7,465 nt of DNA, taken from positions 1 through 7,465 of the forward strand of contig VBQP01000045.1 of the NCBI GenBank assembly GCA_008297795.1, read 5' to 3'. The DNA is from Thermoplasmata archaeon. Its GTDB lineage: Archaea > Thermoplasmatota > E2 > UBA202 > DSCA01. Numbering within the stretch: position 1 is the first letter of the stretch; every line of letters starts with the position of its first letter. The notes below the pieces were generated by a model. It saw only the letters and a list, made by a program, of their open reading frames with translations. It did no database searches and had not been told where the DNA came from. The translations under genes were made by a program, and so were the position numbers. This document shows, piece after piece, positions 1-6,077 of the stretch.

Positions 1-2
1 TT

Positions 3-920
3 ATTCCGGCACTTGGTATCTTGACCGGAGCTATGCTGCTCATGCTTTTTACAGCACTCATTGTTCTTAAGCTCTCTGTTGAGATGAGAGGGGCTCAGAT
101 GAGCACGATTGCCCAGAGAACCCTTGGGAGGATAGGTGGGTGGACCATGTATCTGAGTATTGTGCTGATGAGTTTCGGGGCTTTGCTTGCTTACTTGGCA
201 GGTATGGGCAGTGTCTTTGCAAGTTTATTTGGGATTAACGAGACCTTTGGGGCAGTCATCTTCTGGATACTGGCCTCGCTCGTGATTTATATGGGGTTAG
301 CAGCTAGCGGCAAAACCGAGCTTATAATGAGTTACTTGATGCTCATGCTTTTCATAGGTATTGCCATAATGCTTCTTCCGCATGCGAAGTTGGACAATGG
401 TTTGTACATTGAGGCGGGAGGATTTTTTTCCATGGCTGGCGTTGCTATCTTTTCTTTAGGTTGTCATACTGTCATACCTGATGTTTACAAGGGAATCGGA
501 GATTATGATAAAGCTAAAAAGGTGGTCATAGCGGCTTTTCTCACCCCGGCTCTCACATATGCAATCTTCATGAGTGTATTCCTGCTTGTGTTCGGCACTG
601 ATACTCCGGAGATAGCAACTCAGGGGCTTGAGACAATTTATGGGAAAGTGGGAAACATAATTGGTAATGCAATACCTTTGATAGCCATCACAACAAGCTA
701 TATAGGGGTAGGTCTTGCCCAGCAGAGCAACAGCAGAGAGTTTTTGAGGCTGAAAAAACCGGCTGCATGGGCTTTGACAGCGGTTCCCCCGATAATAGTT
801 TATCTTCTGGGTGTCAAAAACTTTGCTGATGTTCTGGCCTTTGTTGGCGGCACCGGCGATATGCTGGCATTCATCATACTTCCGATATTGATTTTACTCG
901 TGAAAAAATTCTTAAAGTAA
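3..920 (+). CDS. Amino-acid permease, COG0814/HAAAP type, 5'-truncated
   Basis: This is an integral membrane protein that probably imports amino acids by cation symport; aromatic amino acids or serine are typical family substrates. The frame is open from the window edge (IPALGI precedes the TTG at 21), so the true start lies outside and the TTG is unlikely to be the start. About 305 residues are visible. Counting from that TTG, hydrophobic segments fall near residues 3-20, 42-70, 75-97, 100-120, 134-152, 168-192, 212-235, 249-266 and 268-295. The segment GCHTVIPDVYKGIGDYDKAKK (about 147-167) matches the conserved loop G-x-H-x-x-I-P followed by a D/K-rich stretch of Trp/Tyr permeases. TSYIGVGLA (225-233) matches a later conserved helix. 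Family members are usually about 330-410 aa, so only a short N-terminal piece, perhaps the first helix, seems missing. The family call is firm; substrate is not readable. Its neighbour is a secreted protease on the opposite strand, which suggests use of peptide-derived amino acids. Confidence 0.82.
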   Translation: MPALGILTGAMLLMLFTALIVLKLSVEMRGAQMSTIAQRTLGRIGGWTMYLSIVLMSFGALLAYLAGMGSVFASLFGINETFGAVIFWILASLVIYMGLAASGKTELIMSYLMLMLFIGIAIMLLPHAKLDNGLYIEAGGFFSMAGVAIFSLGCHTVIPDVYKGIGDYDKAKKVVIAAFLTPALTYAIFMSVFLLVFGTDTPEIATQGLETIYGKVGNIIGNAIPLIAITTSYIGVGLAQQSNSREFLRLKKPAAWALTAVPPIIVYLLGVKNFADVLAFVGGTGDMLAFIILPILILLVKKFLK

Positions 921-938
921 ACTCCTAAATTTCATATT

Positions 939-959
939 GGATCCGGGCATCCTGTTTTT
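939..959 (+). terminator. Possible terminator after the permease gene
   Basis: Nineteen bases after the permease stop codon, GGAT (939-942) and ATCC (949-952) can form a short GC-containing hairpin, with one more C-G pair inside it. A run of five T follows at 955-959. Archaeal termination depends mainly on a T-run, with a hairpin optional, so the position is sensible. The stem is only 4-5 bp and the T-run is short, hence modest confidence. Confidence 0.35.
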
Positions 960-1059
960 AAATCCAGAAGTTATATGCATCCACATGTTGCATGACAACA
1001 AAAGACTCGTTTCGTTGTTATAAAATTTCGGGAATGCTTTTCTTCCAATATCTATAGGG

Positions 1060-1078
1060 ATGAGGGGAAAGAAGAGGA
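1060..1078 (-). terminator. Pyrimidine-rich tract after the C25 protease gene
   Basis: Immediately beyond the protease stop codon, the minus-strand transcript reads AATCCTCTTCTTTCCCCTC, an almost pure C/U tract with no strong hairpin. Some archaeal terminators are pyrimidine-rich stretches just after the stop codon, so this may be where the transcript ends. It lacks a clean run of five or more T, so the call is weak. Confidence 0.25.
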
Positions 1079-3562
1079 TTATGAGTAGCCACCTATCATC
1101 AAACTCGGGTCTCCGAGCAGTGCCCACTGCTGCACACTTTTGGTATGCCCTGCTCCCAGGTCTGTCATATCAAAAGTGCTCACGTAACTTGTCTGCGTCT
1201 GGGCGTATGCATCTCCAAGAACATGATGTCCTTTCTCTCCGTACTGGCGGAAAAACTCTATTGTAATCCACCCATCTCCTCCTCCTGTCGTGCAGTCCCT
1301 TCCAGGCACACCATAACCAAGCCCTGTATTTCCCATGCTGGCAATTGACCCGCCATCAGGGTTTCTCACAAGGCGCCAGCTCAAACATTCGGGCACAGGC
1401 TGACCGTATGTCCACATTGAGTTATCGGGGAAGAACGAGAATAGCAGATGGAACGCATGTAAAAATGCAGGAACAGCGGAAACATTGAACTGGCTGTTAT
1501 GGCAGCCGCCTATCACAGCCACAGGAAGTTTCTCTCCGTTGGATAGGGTATCTGCAGGAAACAGAGGGAATCCCACGTATGGGAACCATGGTTTGATTTG
1601 CGTTACAGTGAGTCCTGTAATACTTCCGTGCTGTCTGTTGCCGGGAACTCCTGGATAGTGGTCTCCCCATGAGTTGGGACTTCCGTGTCCTGACATGAAC
1701 AAAAAGCCGCTTCCTTTGCTAATTGCTGCCAGTACATCGTCCTGTCCTGTCAGCCTGCCGTTTGATGCGAAAAGAACATCTCTTTCAAAATCGTCCGGCA
1801 TGTAATACAGGGCGCCGCCCCTCCCCTGCACCGCATGGTCGCCTACTGTCCACTCTCCCTCATAAAACATTTCTGTGTTGTTGCGCCAGGCAGAGAAAAC
1901 TTTCTCTCCCTCCTCGTTCTCTATCCAGACATGGATATCTGTCAGGTTGCCGTAGGGCTGTGGGTCATAAGACTTGCCCCTTATGGTAAGGACACCGTTC
2001 TGATAACTGACATTTGCCCAGTGCATGAAGAAATTCAGATACGCTTCGCTCTCTCCAGGAGAATAGAAGTAATCCGTATTTCCCAGAATATCCCCATCAG
2101 ACACAGAAACTATCTCTGCGATAGGTGGCGCCGGATATCCGTTCTGAAGGGCGGGATTCAGATGGTCGTCATGGTTGAAATGCAGATCTGTTTCCCGACT
2201 GCGATCAATGGTGACATGAATAGTATCTACAGGGCCCTCCTCGCCCTCATCATTCATGCTCTGTGCATATATTGTGTAACTCCCCTCTGGCAGGGGCTTT
2301 GTATCCCATGTTATGTTCAGATCATGCTGGTCAAGAAATCCATCACCCGAAACAACTATAATCTTTTTGAACCAAGAGGGGTCACAACCCCCGTTTTCGT
2401 AATTAATGATTTTATCCACAACTGTTCTGACCTCTCCTAAGTTGCGGCAGGCAAGCCGCCCCACTGCCACATCAGGAAATAGATCCAGTCCCGTATCATT
2501 CTCAACTCCTGGCTTGTTCCAGGCAGCGAATATTCCATCGCCATTTGGGTCCCAGTCCTCGAATGAGCCCCCTTCTTTGTATATGTCAGCGTAATACAGG
2601 TCGCTTATGACCCCCGGGTCATGTATTGTCTCCTCCTCCAGAGGAAATGCAGGGTTGTCCCAGAGATTCGTGTATCTCACGGGCACATGCCATCCCTTCG
2701 AACCTATGTTTGAATTATCCTTGGGTTTTGCCCAGAACTGGGATTTCAACCCTCCGACAAGCAGGACATACTTCACTCCCCACTGCTCTATCGCATTTTT
2801 AATGAAATATTTTATTTTTTCAGCATCATCCCTTCCATTATACTCCCCATAAATGTCCTCTGTGGTTTTAAGAAATGTTGAGATGCCATGGTTGTTTTTA
2901 TGCTCCACAAGGCGCTCCAGTTCATCCGAAAATTTGTTCGGAGCGATTATGACCATATCATAGGTGCTGTATGACGGAAATGGAATGCGGGAAGGTCTGT
3001 CGTATTTAATCTCCACATCTGCACTTTTAGCCACCTTTATCTTCCCGTCTGCAGGGGAATAGCGTACGGGATAGAAATCTACAATGACCAGGGTCACATG
3101 CTCTCCTGCCTCGTTCAGCCCGCACCCTGCTTTGTATGAGTACCAGGAATCAGGATAGTAATCATGCTGGCTGTAAACATTCTTATCTCTCTTCACCTCC
3201 TGCATATCCGCACCGGCAGCGCTGAGGGGCACCATGGCAGGCGCAGGGCGGATTGAAGAAGAAATTGACTCGACGTTTACTTCATGCAGGGAAAACTCAA
3301 TCCTTATATTTTTTGCACCAAACGGAAGTTCCGCAACTTTGACCATCTTTGGCAATACGGGCTTTCCGTTTTCCATGACGTAGGTGTCGACGCCCTTCAA
3401 ATCAATACTCACGTACCCATCGTCGCAACTTTTTATTTCCATATGCGGAACCATAAAATCAATTCTACATGCTGCAGATGAATCAGCATTCTCTATTCCC
3501 AGGGTGCCCATGCCACCCAGGATGAGCACCAAAACAACAGTTAAAGATATTGCCCTTTTCAT
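1079..3562 (-). CDS. Secreted gingipain-like cysteine protease (C25)
   Basis: This 827-aa exported protein probably cleaves extracellular protein. Residues 1-30 look like a Sec signal peptide: MKR, a hydrophobic core to about 23, then a small-residue region ending SSAA. Residues about 35-195 resemble a gingipain propeptide. The C25 domain starts near YDMVIIAPNKF (201) and continues through KYVLLVGG (264-271), the Ca-site-like WDPNGDGIF (337-345) and DVAVGRLACRNLGEV (364-378). The catalytic His is H626 in SGHGSP and the nucleophile is C687 in IGGCHNS. The protein ends in WALLGDPSLMIGGYS, the usual C25-domain end, with no C-terminal anchor or sorting domain visible. Residues about 408-585 are an insertion relative to the bacterial gingipain core, partly Ig-like (LPEGSYTIYAQS). 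The His-Cys spacing of 61 residues exceeds the 33 I recall for RgpB. The ATG at 3562 is backed by GGAGG seven bases upstream and by the signal peptide. Family is confident; cleavage specificity is unknown. Confidence 0.9.
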   Translation of the reverse strand: MKRAISLTVVLVLILGGMGTLGIENADSSAACRIDFMVPHMEIKSCDDGYVSIDLKGVDTYVMENGKPVLPKMVKVAELPFGAKNIRIEFSLHEVNVESISSSIRPAPAMVPLSAAGADMQEVKRDKNVYSQHDYYPDSWYSYKAGCGLNEAGEHVTLVIVDFYPVRYSPADGKIKVAKSADVEIKYDRPSRIPFPSYSTYDMVIIAPNKFSDELERLVEHKNNHGISTFLKTTEDIYGEYNGRDDAEKIKYFIKNAIEQWGVKYVLLVGGLKSQFWAKPKDNSNIGSKGWHVPVRYTNLWDNPAFPLEEETIHDPGVISDLYYADIYKEGGSFEDWDPNGDGIFAAWNKPGVENDTGLDLFPDVAVGRLACRNLGEVRTVVDKIINYENGGCDPSWFKKIIVVSGDGFLDQHDLNITWDTKPLPEGSYTIYAQSMNDEGEEGPVDTIHVTIDRSRETDLHFNHDDHLNPALQNGYPAPPIAEIVSVSDGDILGNTDYFYSPGESEAYLNFFMHWANVSYQNGVLTIRGKSYDPQPYGNLTDIHVWIENEEGEKVFSAWRNNTEMFYEGEWTVGDHAVQGRGGALYYMPDDFERDVLFASNGRLTGQDDVLAAISKGSGFLFMSGHGSPNSWGDHYPGVPGNRQHGSITGLTVTQIKPWFPYVGFPLFPADTLSNGEKLPVAVIGGCHNSQFNVSAVPAFLHAFHLLFSFFPDNSMWTYGQPVPECLSWRLVRNPDGGSIASMGNTGLGYGVPGRDCTTGGGDGWITIEFFRQYGEKGHHVLGDAYAQTQTSYVSTFDMTDLGAGHTKSVQQWALLGDPSLMIGGYS

Positions 3563-3569
3563 ATTATTG

Positions 3570-3574
3570 CCTCC
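3570..3574 (-). promoter_or_regulatory. Shine-Dalgarno site of the C25 protease
   Basis: On the minus strand GGAGG lies seven bases before the ATG at 3562-3560. It is the strongest ribosome-binding site in the window and fixes the start, which also gives a proper signal peptide. Confidence 0.75.
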
Positions 3575-3594
3575 ATAATGTCAATCTCTCTCAA

Positions 3595-3606
3595 TATATA
3601 AAATTT
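3595..3606 (-). promoter_or_regulatory. TATA box of the C25 protease promoter
   Basis: The minus strand reads AAATTTTATATA here, a good archaeal TATA box with an A-rich upstream flank. With the usual spacing of about 25 bp, transcription would start near 3570-3580. That gives a very short leader that just includes, or partly cuts into, the GGAGG site, so the exact start matters for translation. Confidence 0.6.
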
Positions 3607-3641
3607 ACCTGTGCTTGTAGAGGCAATAGTTACAAAATTTG

Positions 3642-3653
3642 AAAAAGTTTATA
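3642..3653 (+). promoter_or_regulatory. TATA/BRE promoter of the response-regulator gene
   Basis: AAAAAG (3642-3647, BRE-like) is followed by TTTATA (3648-3653). Initiation about 25 bp downstream would fall near 3675, giving a leader of roughly 30 nt before the ATG at 3706. The in-frame ATG at 3658 would lie upstream of this start and so should not be used. Confidence 0.55.
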
Positions 3654-3705
3654 GACGATGCTTGCATTATCCCTGCATTGCTTCGGTGACAATAAAGTGG
3701 TAATA

Positions 3706-4089
3706 ATGGGCAAAATAATATTGATTGTGGATGACGAGAAGGACATGCACGATTTGATGAAAATCTACATAGCAAAGGCAGGACTAGATCTGGAAATACA
3801 TTCTGCGTTTACTGGAGAGGAAGGAGTGGAGATGTATAAAGAGTTGTTGAGCAGAGGAAAAAAGCCCGACGTTGTGGTAATGGATTTAAAATTGCCGGGA
3901 ATTGACGGTGCCGAGGCAACTGAGCGCATTATAGCGATGGATAAAAATGCAACAGTATATGGATTCACTGCCTACTTTGGTACAAAACAGGCAAAAAGAT
4001 TGACAGAGGTGGGCGCAAAAGGAGTGATACCCCGCCCTCTTGGTTTTGACGGCTTTGTAGAGGAATTGAGAAAAATACTCAATACGTAA
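3706..4089 (+). CDS. Stand-alone receiver-domain response regulator
   Basis: This 127-aa protein is a single CheY-like receiver domain with no output domain, so it presumably acts by protein contact after phosphorylation by a histidine kinase encoded elsewhere. The start is taken at 3706 because MGKIILIVDDE is the normal beginning of the fold. The longer frame from 3658 adds 16 residues unlike the family and starts only a few bases after a TATA box. Visible key residues are the acidic pair D9/D10, phospho-acceptor D60 in VVVMDLKLPGIDG and the switch threonine T88 in GFTAYF. The conserved Lys of the K-P motif is replaced: the sequence is GVIPRPLG, with R110 before P111. This Lys normally contacts the phosphoryl group, so switching or phosphate lifetime may differ. 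A weak GGTAAT ribosome site lies at 3699-3704. The gene is divergent from the C25 protease and 31 bp upstream of the flavoprotein gene. No kinase gene is in the window. Confidence 0.87.
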   Translation: MGKIILIVDDEKDMHDLMKIYIAKAGLDLEIHSAFTGEEGVEMYKELLSRGKKPDVVVMDLKLPGIDGAEATERIIAMDKNATVYGFTAYFGTKQAKRLTEVGAKGVIPRPLGFDGFVEELRKILNT

Positions 4090-4100
4090 AAATCTTTAAG
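4088..4100 (+). promoter_or_regulatory. Promoter giving a leaderless flavoprotein mRNA
   Basis: AAAAAT (4088-4093, BRE-like) is followed by CTTTAAG (4094-4100). The expected start, about 25 bp downstream, coincides with the ATG at 4121. No Shine-Dalgarno site precedes that ATG. The transcript is therefore probably leaderless, as is common in Archaea. The promoter begins inside the stop codon of the response-regulator gene. Confidence 0.5.
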
Positions 4101-4120
4101 GCCGGTATCAATACGTTCTC

Positions 4121-5416
4121 ATGAAAATCGTTATTATTGGATGCGGTGCCGCAGGGGCGACAGCCGCCCAGTTTGCGAGGAAAAAAAACAGGGAGGCGGA
4201 AATAAAAATTTTTGAAAAAGGTTCTTACCCAGAATACTCGAAATGCGCCCTTCCTTTTGTTGTTTCCGGCGAACTTTCTCCCGACTCCATAGTGGAATTC
4301 AGCGAGGAATGGTTCAGAAATTCAGACATAGAATTGCGTCTAAACACCCCTGTCTCAAAAATCGATTTTGGCAATAAGGTTATTGAAACTCCAGAAGGAA
4401 CTGAGGAATATGATTCGCTTATAATCGCAACAGGTGCTTCCCCATTCTCTCCTGTCGAAACAGCAGGCAGGACATATTCTCTCAGGAACATGCACGATGC
4501 GATTTCGATAAGAGAGGAATCGAAAAATGCAGAGAGGGCAATAATCATAGGGGCAGGGCTGATAGGGCTTGAAACTGCTGAATCTCTTGTGAAGAAAGGG
4601 TTGGAAGTGACAGTCATGGAATTCCTGCCCGAGATACTGCTTACAATGGTGGATGAAGACATGGCTAAAATTGTGAGAAAGGAAATTGAAGAAAGAATCA
4701 AAATCATGCTGGGGCACAGGGTAAAGGAAATAAAAGAGAAAGACGGCGTCATGGAGGTAATTTCCTCTGACGGAAGTGGGAAAGAGACCGCTCTTGAAGG
4801 GGACTTTGTTATAGTTGCTACGGGGAACAGAGCAAACACCAAACTTGCAGATGGACTCTCGGTAGAAAAAGCCATAATTGTCAATGAAAAATGCGAAACC
4901 TCTGTTAAAGGGGTCTATGCAGTGGGCGACTGCACACAGTATGTTGACATAGTTGGAAACGCAGTTCCTGTCGGTCTTGGAAGCGTTGCTGTTCGCCAGG
5001 GCATGGTTGCAGGCACCAATGCAGCAGGGGGCAATGAGATAATGCCACCTCTCACAAATGCACGGACAACAAAAATTTTCGGAGTGGAAATTGCAGCTGT
5101 GGGTCCATTGAGAAGAAACATACCTTTCAACCCAATCACAGGAAAATTCAGAGGAAAGACCCTCCCCGAATACATGGGTGACCTGGGAGAAGAAGCGTAT
5201 GTAAAGGTTTATGCAGACAGCAGCGGAAAAATAATAGGCGCGCAGGCGGTGGGCAGGGAGGCAGCCCAGAGAATCAACAAATTCGCCCTCGCTGCCCACT
5301 ACGGGCTCACGCTGGAGCAATTACTGAAGGCAGAAACAGCATATGCTCCTGCTGTTGCCCCTGTCTTTGATTTATCAACGCTTGCATGCGAGATTGCAAA
5401 AAGAAGATTGAGATAA
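4121..5416 (+). CDS. FAD/NAD(P)H oxidoreductase, NADH oxidase/CoA-disulfide reductase type
   Basis: This 431-aa cytoplasmic flavoenzyme belongs to the pyridine nucleotide-disulfide oxidoreductases. Residues 1-12 (MKIVIIGCGAAG) form the FAD-binding Gly motif. YSKCALPFVVSG (39-50) contains C42, the single redox Cys that reacts with CoA, peroxide or sulfur substrates in this subfamily. GAGLIG (144-149) is the NAD(P)H-binding motif, ATGNRANTKL (233-242) is a conserved strand, and GVYAVGDC (264-271) is the second FAD contact. The C-terminal dimerisation domain ends with ETAYAPAVAPVFD (405-417), close to the YAPPFSPVWD signature of NADH oxidases and CoA-disulfide reductases. Its Tyr (Y408) corresponds to a residue thought to aid catalysis there. 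Length is usual for the family; no rhodanese domain is fused. The reaction (CoA-disulfide, oxygen, peroxide or polysulfide reduction) cannot be decided from sequence. It probably shares a transcript with flpA, 13 nt downstream. Confidence 0.88.
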   Translation: MKIVIIGCGAAGATAAQFARKKNREAEIKIFEKGSYPEYSKCALPFVVSGELSPDSIVEFSEEWFRNSDIELRLNTPVSKIDFGNKVIETPEGTEEYDSLIIATGASPFSPVETAGRTYSLRNMHDAISIREESKNAERAIIIGAGLIGLETAESLVKKGLEVTVMEFLPEILLTMVDEDMAKIVRKEIEERIKIMLGHRVKEIKEKDGVMEVISSDGSGKETALEGDFVIVATGNRANTKLADGLSVEKAIIVNEKCETSVKGVYAVGDCTQYVDIVGNAVPVGLGSVAVRQGMVAGTNAAGGNEIMPPLTNARTTKIFGVEIAAVGPLRRNIPFNPITGKFRGKTLPEYMGDLGEEAYVKVYADSSGKIIGAQAVGREAAQRINKFALAAHYGLTLEQLLKAETAYAPAVAPVFDLSTLACEIAKRRLR

Positions 5417-5421
5417 AATTT

Positions 5422-5426
5422 GGTGG
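5422..5426 (+). promoter_or_regulatory. Ribosome-binding site of flpA
   Basis: GGTGG lies only three bases before the ATG at 5430. GGTG pairs with the 5' part of the anti-SD sequence, the part complementary to the 3' end of GGAGGTGAT, so a short spacer is expected rather than odd. It supports translation from a message shared with the flavoprotein gene. Confidence 0.5.
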
Positions 5427-5429
5427 AAA

Positions 5430-6077
5430 ATGGAGCAGATATTCGAAGGAGTTTACACAGAAAAAGGAAAACTGTATACGCTTAACATTGCGCCAGGCAG
5501 CAGGGTCTATGGAGAGCATCTGATATCAGTAGGGGGGAAAGAATACCGCTCGTGGAATCCCTACAAGAGCAAGATGGCAGCAGCAATACTTAGAGGATTG
5601 AGGGAAATGCCCATCAGGAAAGGTAGCAGAATTCTTTACCTGGGTGCCGCCAACGGTACCACAGCATCCCACATTTCCGATATTGCTACTGACGGAATCA
5701 TCTATGCAGTTGAGATATCCCCTAGAGCGATGAGTGACCTTGTACAGGTATGTAAAATAAGGAAAAATATAATTCCCATACTTGCAGACGCCAGCAAACC
5801 TGAAAGTTATGAGATAATTGTGGGGGAGGTGGATGTGATATATCAGGACATTTCCCAGAGAGACCAGGTCGGAATATTCATTAAAAATATGGAAAGATTC
5901 GGGGGCGAGGGAATACTCATGGTAAAGGCAAGAAGCATAGATGTGTCGATGCCACCAAAAAAAATCTTTGATAAGGTAAAAAGGGAAATAAAAAATAAAT
6001 TTGAGATAAAAGAAAGCATTTATCTCAGCCCATATTCCAAAGACCACATGGCTATTTTTGTGAAGCCTACATTATGA
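5430..6077 (+). CDS. flpA: Fibrillarin-like rRNA/tRNA 2'-O-methyltransferase
   Basis: FlpA is the catalytic subunit of archaeal C/D-box sRNPs. Together with Nop5 and L7Ae it uses S-adenosylmethionine to methylate ribose 2'-OH groups chosen by guide RNAs. The 215-aa length is close to the usual 210-230. Family motifs are all present: YRSWNPYKSKMAAAIL (39-54), the SAM loop LYLGAANGTTASHISDI (69-85), IYAVEISPR (91-99), PILADASKPESY (116-127), VDVIYQDISQRDQ (134-146), MVKARSIDV (164-172) and LSPYSKDHM (199-207). D140, K166 and H206 are good candidates for three members of the family K-D-K-H tetrad. It follows the flavoprotein gene by 13 nt with no clear promoter of its own. nop5, the usual neighbour, is neither directly upstream nor downstream. 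The 3' end overlaps the converging protease gene by 11 bp. Confidence 0.96.
   Translation: MEQIFEGVYTEKGKLYTLNIAPGSRVYGEHLISVGGKEYRSWNPYKSKMAAAILRGLREMPIRKGSRILYLGAANGTTASHISDIATDGIIYAVEISPRAMSDLVQVCKIRKNIIPILADASKPESYEIIVGEVDVIYQDISQRDQVGIFIKNMERFGGEGILMVKARSIDVSMPPKKIFDKVKREIKNKFEIKESIYLSPYSKDHMAIFVKPTL

Larger units (their letters stand above)
921..1078. other. Convergent intergenic spacer without a gene
   Basis: This 158-bp gap separates the stop codons of two converging genes. Besides the hairpin at 939-952 it holds two weak inverted repeats: ATGCA/TGCAT at 975-979 and 989-993, and ACAAC/GTTGT at 995-999 and 1014-1018, the latter with three further A-T pairs inside. No convincing coding frame, tRNA or promoter was seen. 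The simplest reading is a 3' region serving transcripts from both sides. Confidence 0.5.
3565..3628. repeat. 9-bp inverted repeat spanning the protease promoter
   Basis: TATTGCCTC at 3565-3573 is the exact reverse complement of GAGGCAATA at 3620-3628, with 46 bp between the arms. The TATA box of the C25 gene lies between them, and the proximal arm overlaps its Shine-Dalgarno site. It could be a paired operator for a dimeric regulator or a chance match. No regulator family could be assigned from the sequence. Confidence 0.35.

Noticed and set aside
995..1018. Imperfect hairpin ACAACaAAA / TTTcGTTGT in the convergent spacer, considered as a small RNA or terminator.
   Set aside because: The stem is AT-rich with mismatches, no T-run follows on either strand at the right distance, and no promoter precedes it.
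912..1127. A 71-codon minus-strand frame crossing the convergent spacer.
   Set aside because: It overlaps the end of the C25 gene in another frame and the end of the permease gene. No ribosome site or recognisable protein features.
1835..2440. A 201-codon plus-strand frame inside the C25 protease gene.
   Set aside because: It is antisense to a well-supported coding region, has no recognisable motif, and its start has no promoter or ribosome-binding site.
3658..3705. Possible 16-residue N-terminal extension of the response regulator.
   Set aside because: The upstream ATG lies only a few bases after the TATA box, so it would be outside the expected transcript, and the added residues do not resemble a receiver domain.
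4225..4884. A 219-codon minus-strand frame, Ser-rich, also opposite the flavoprotein gene.
   Set aside because: It is a second antisense shadow in another frame, with low-complexity Ser/Ile/Met composition, no ribosome site and no family features.
4355..5320. A 321-codon open frame on the minus strand opposite the flavoprotein gene.
   Set aside because: It lies wholly antisense to a gene with clear FAD and NAD motifs. Its translation is rich in Cys, Phe, His and Tyr with no recognisable domain, as expected for a chance shadow frame.
5526..6047. A 173-codon minus-strand frame opposite flpA.
   Set aside because: It is antisense to a certain fibrillarin gene and has an aromatic-rich, motif-free translation.
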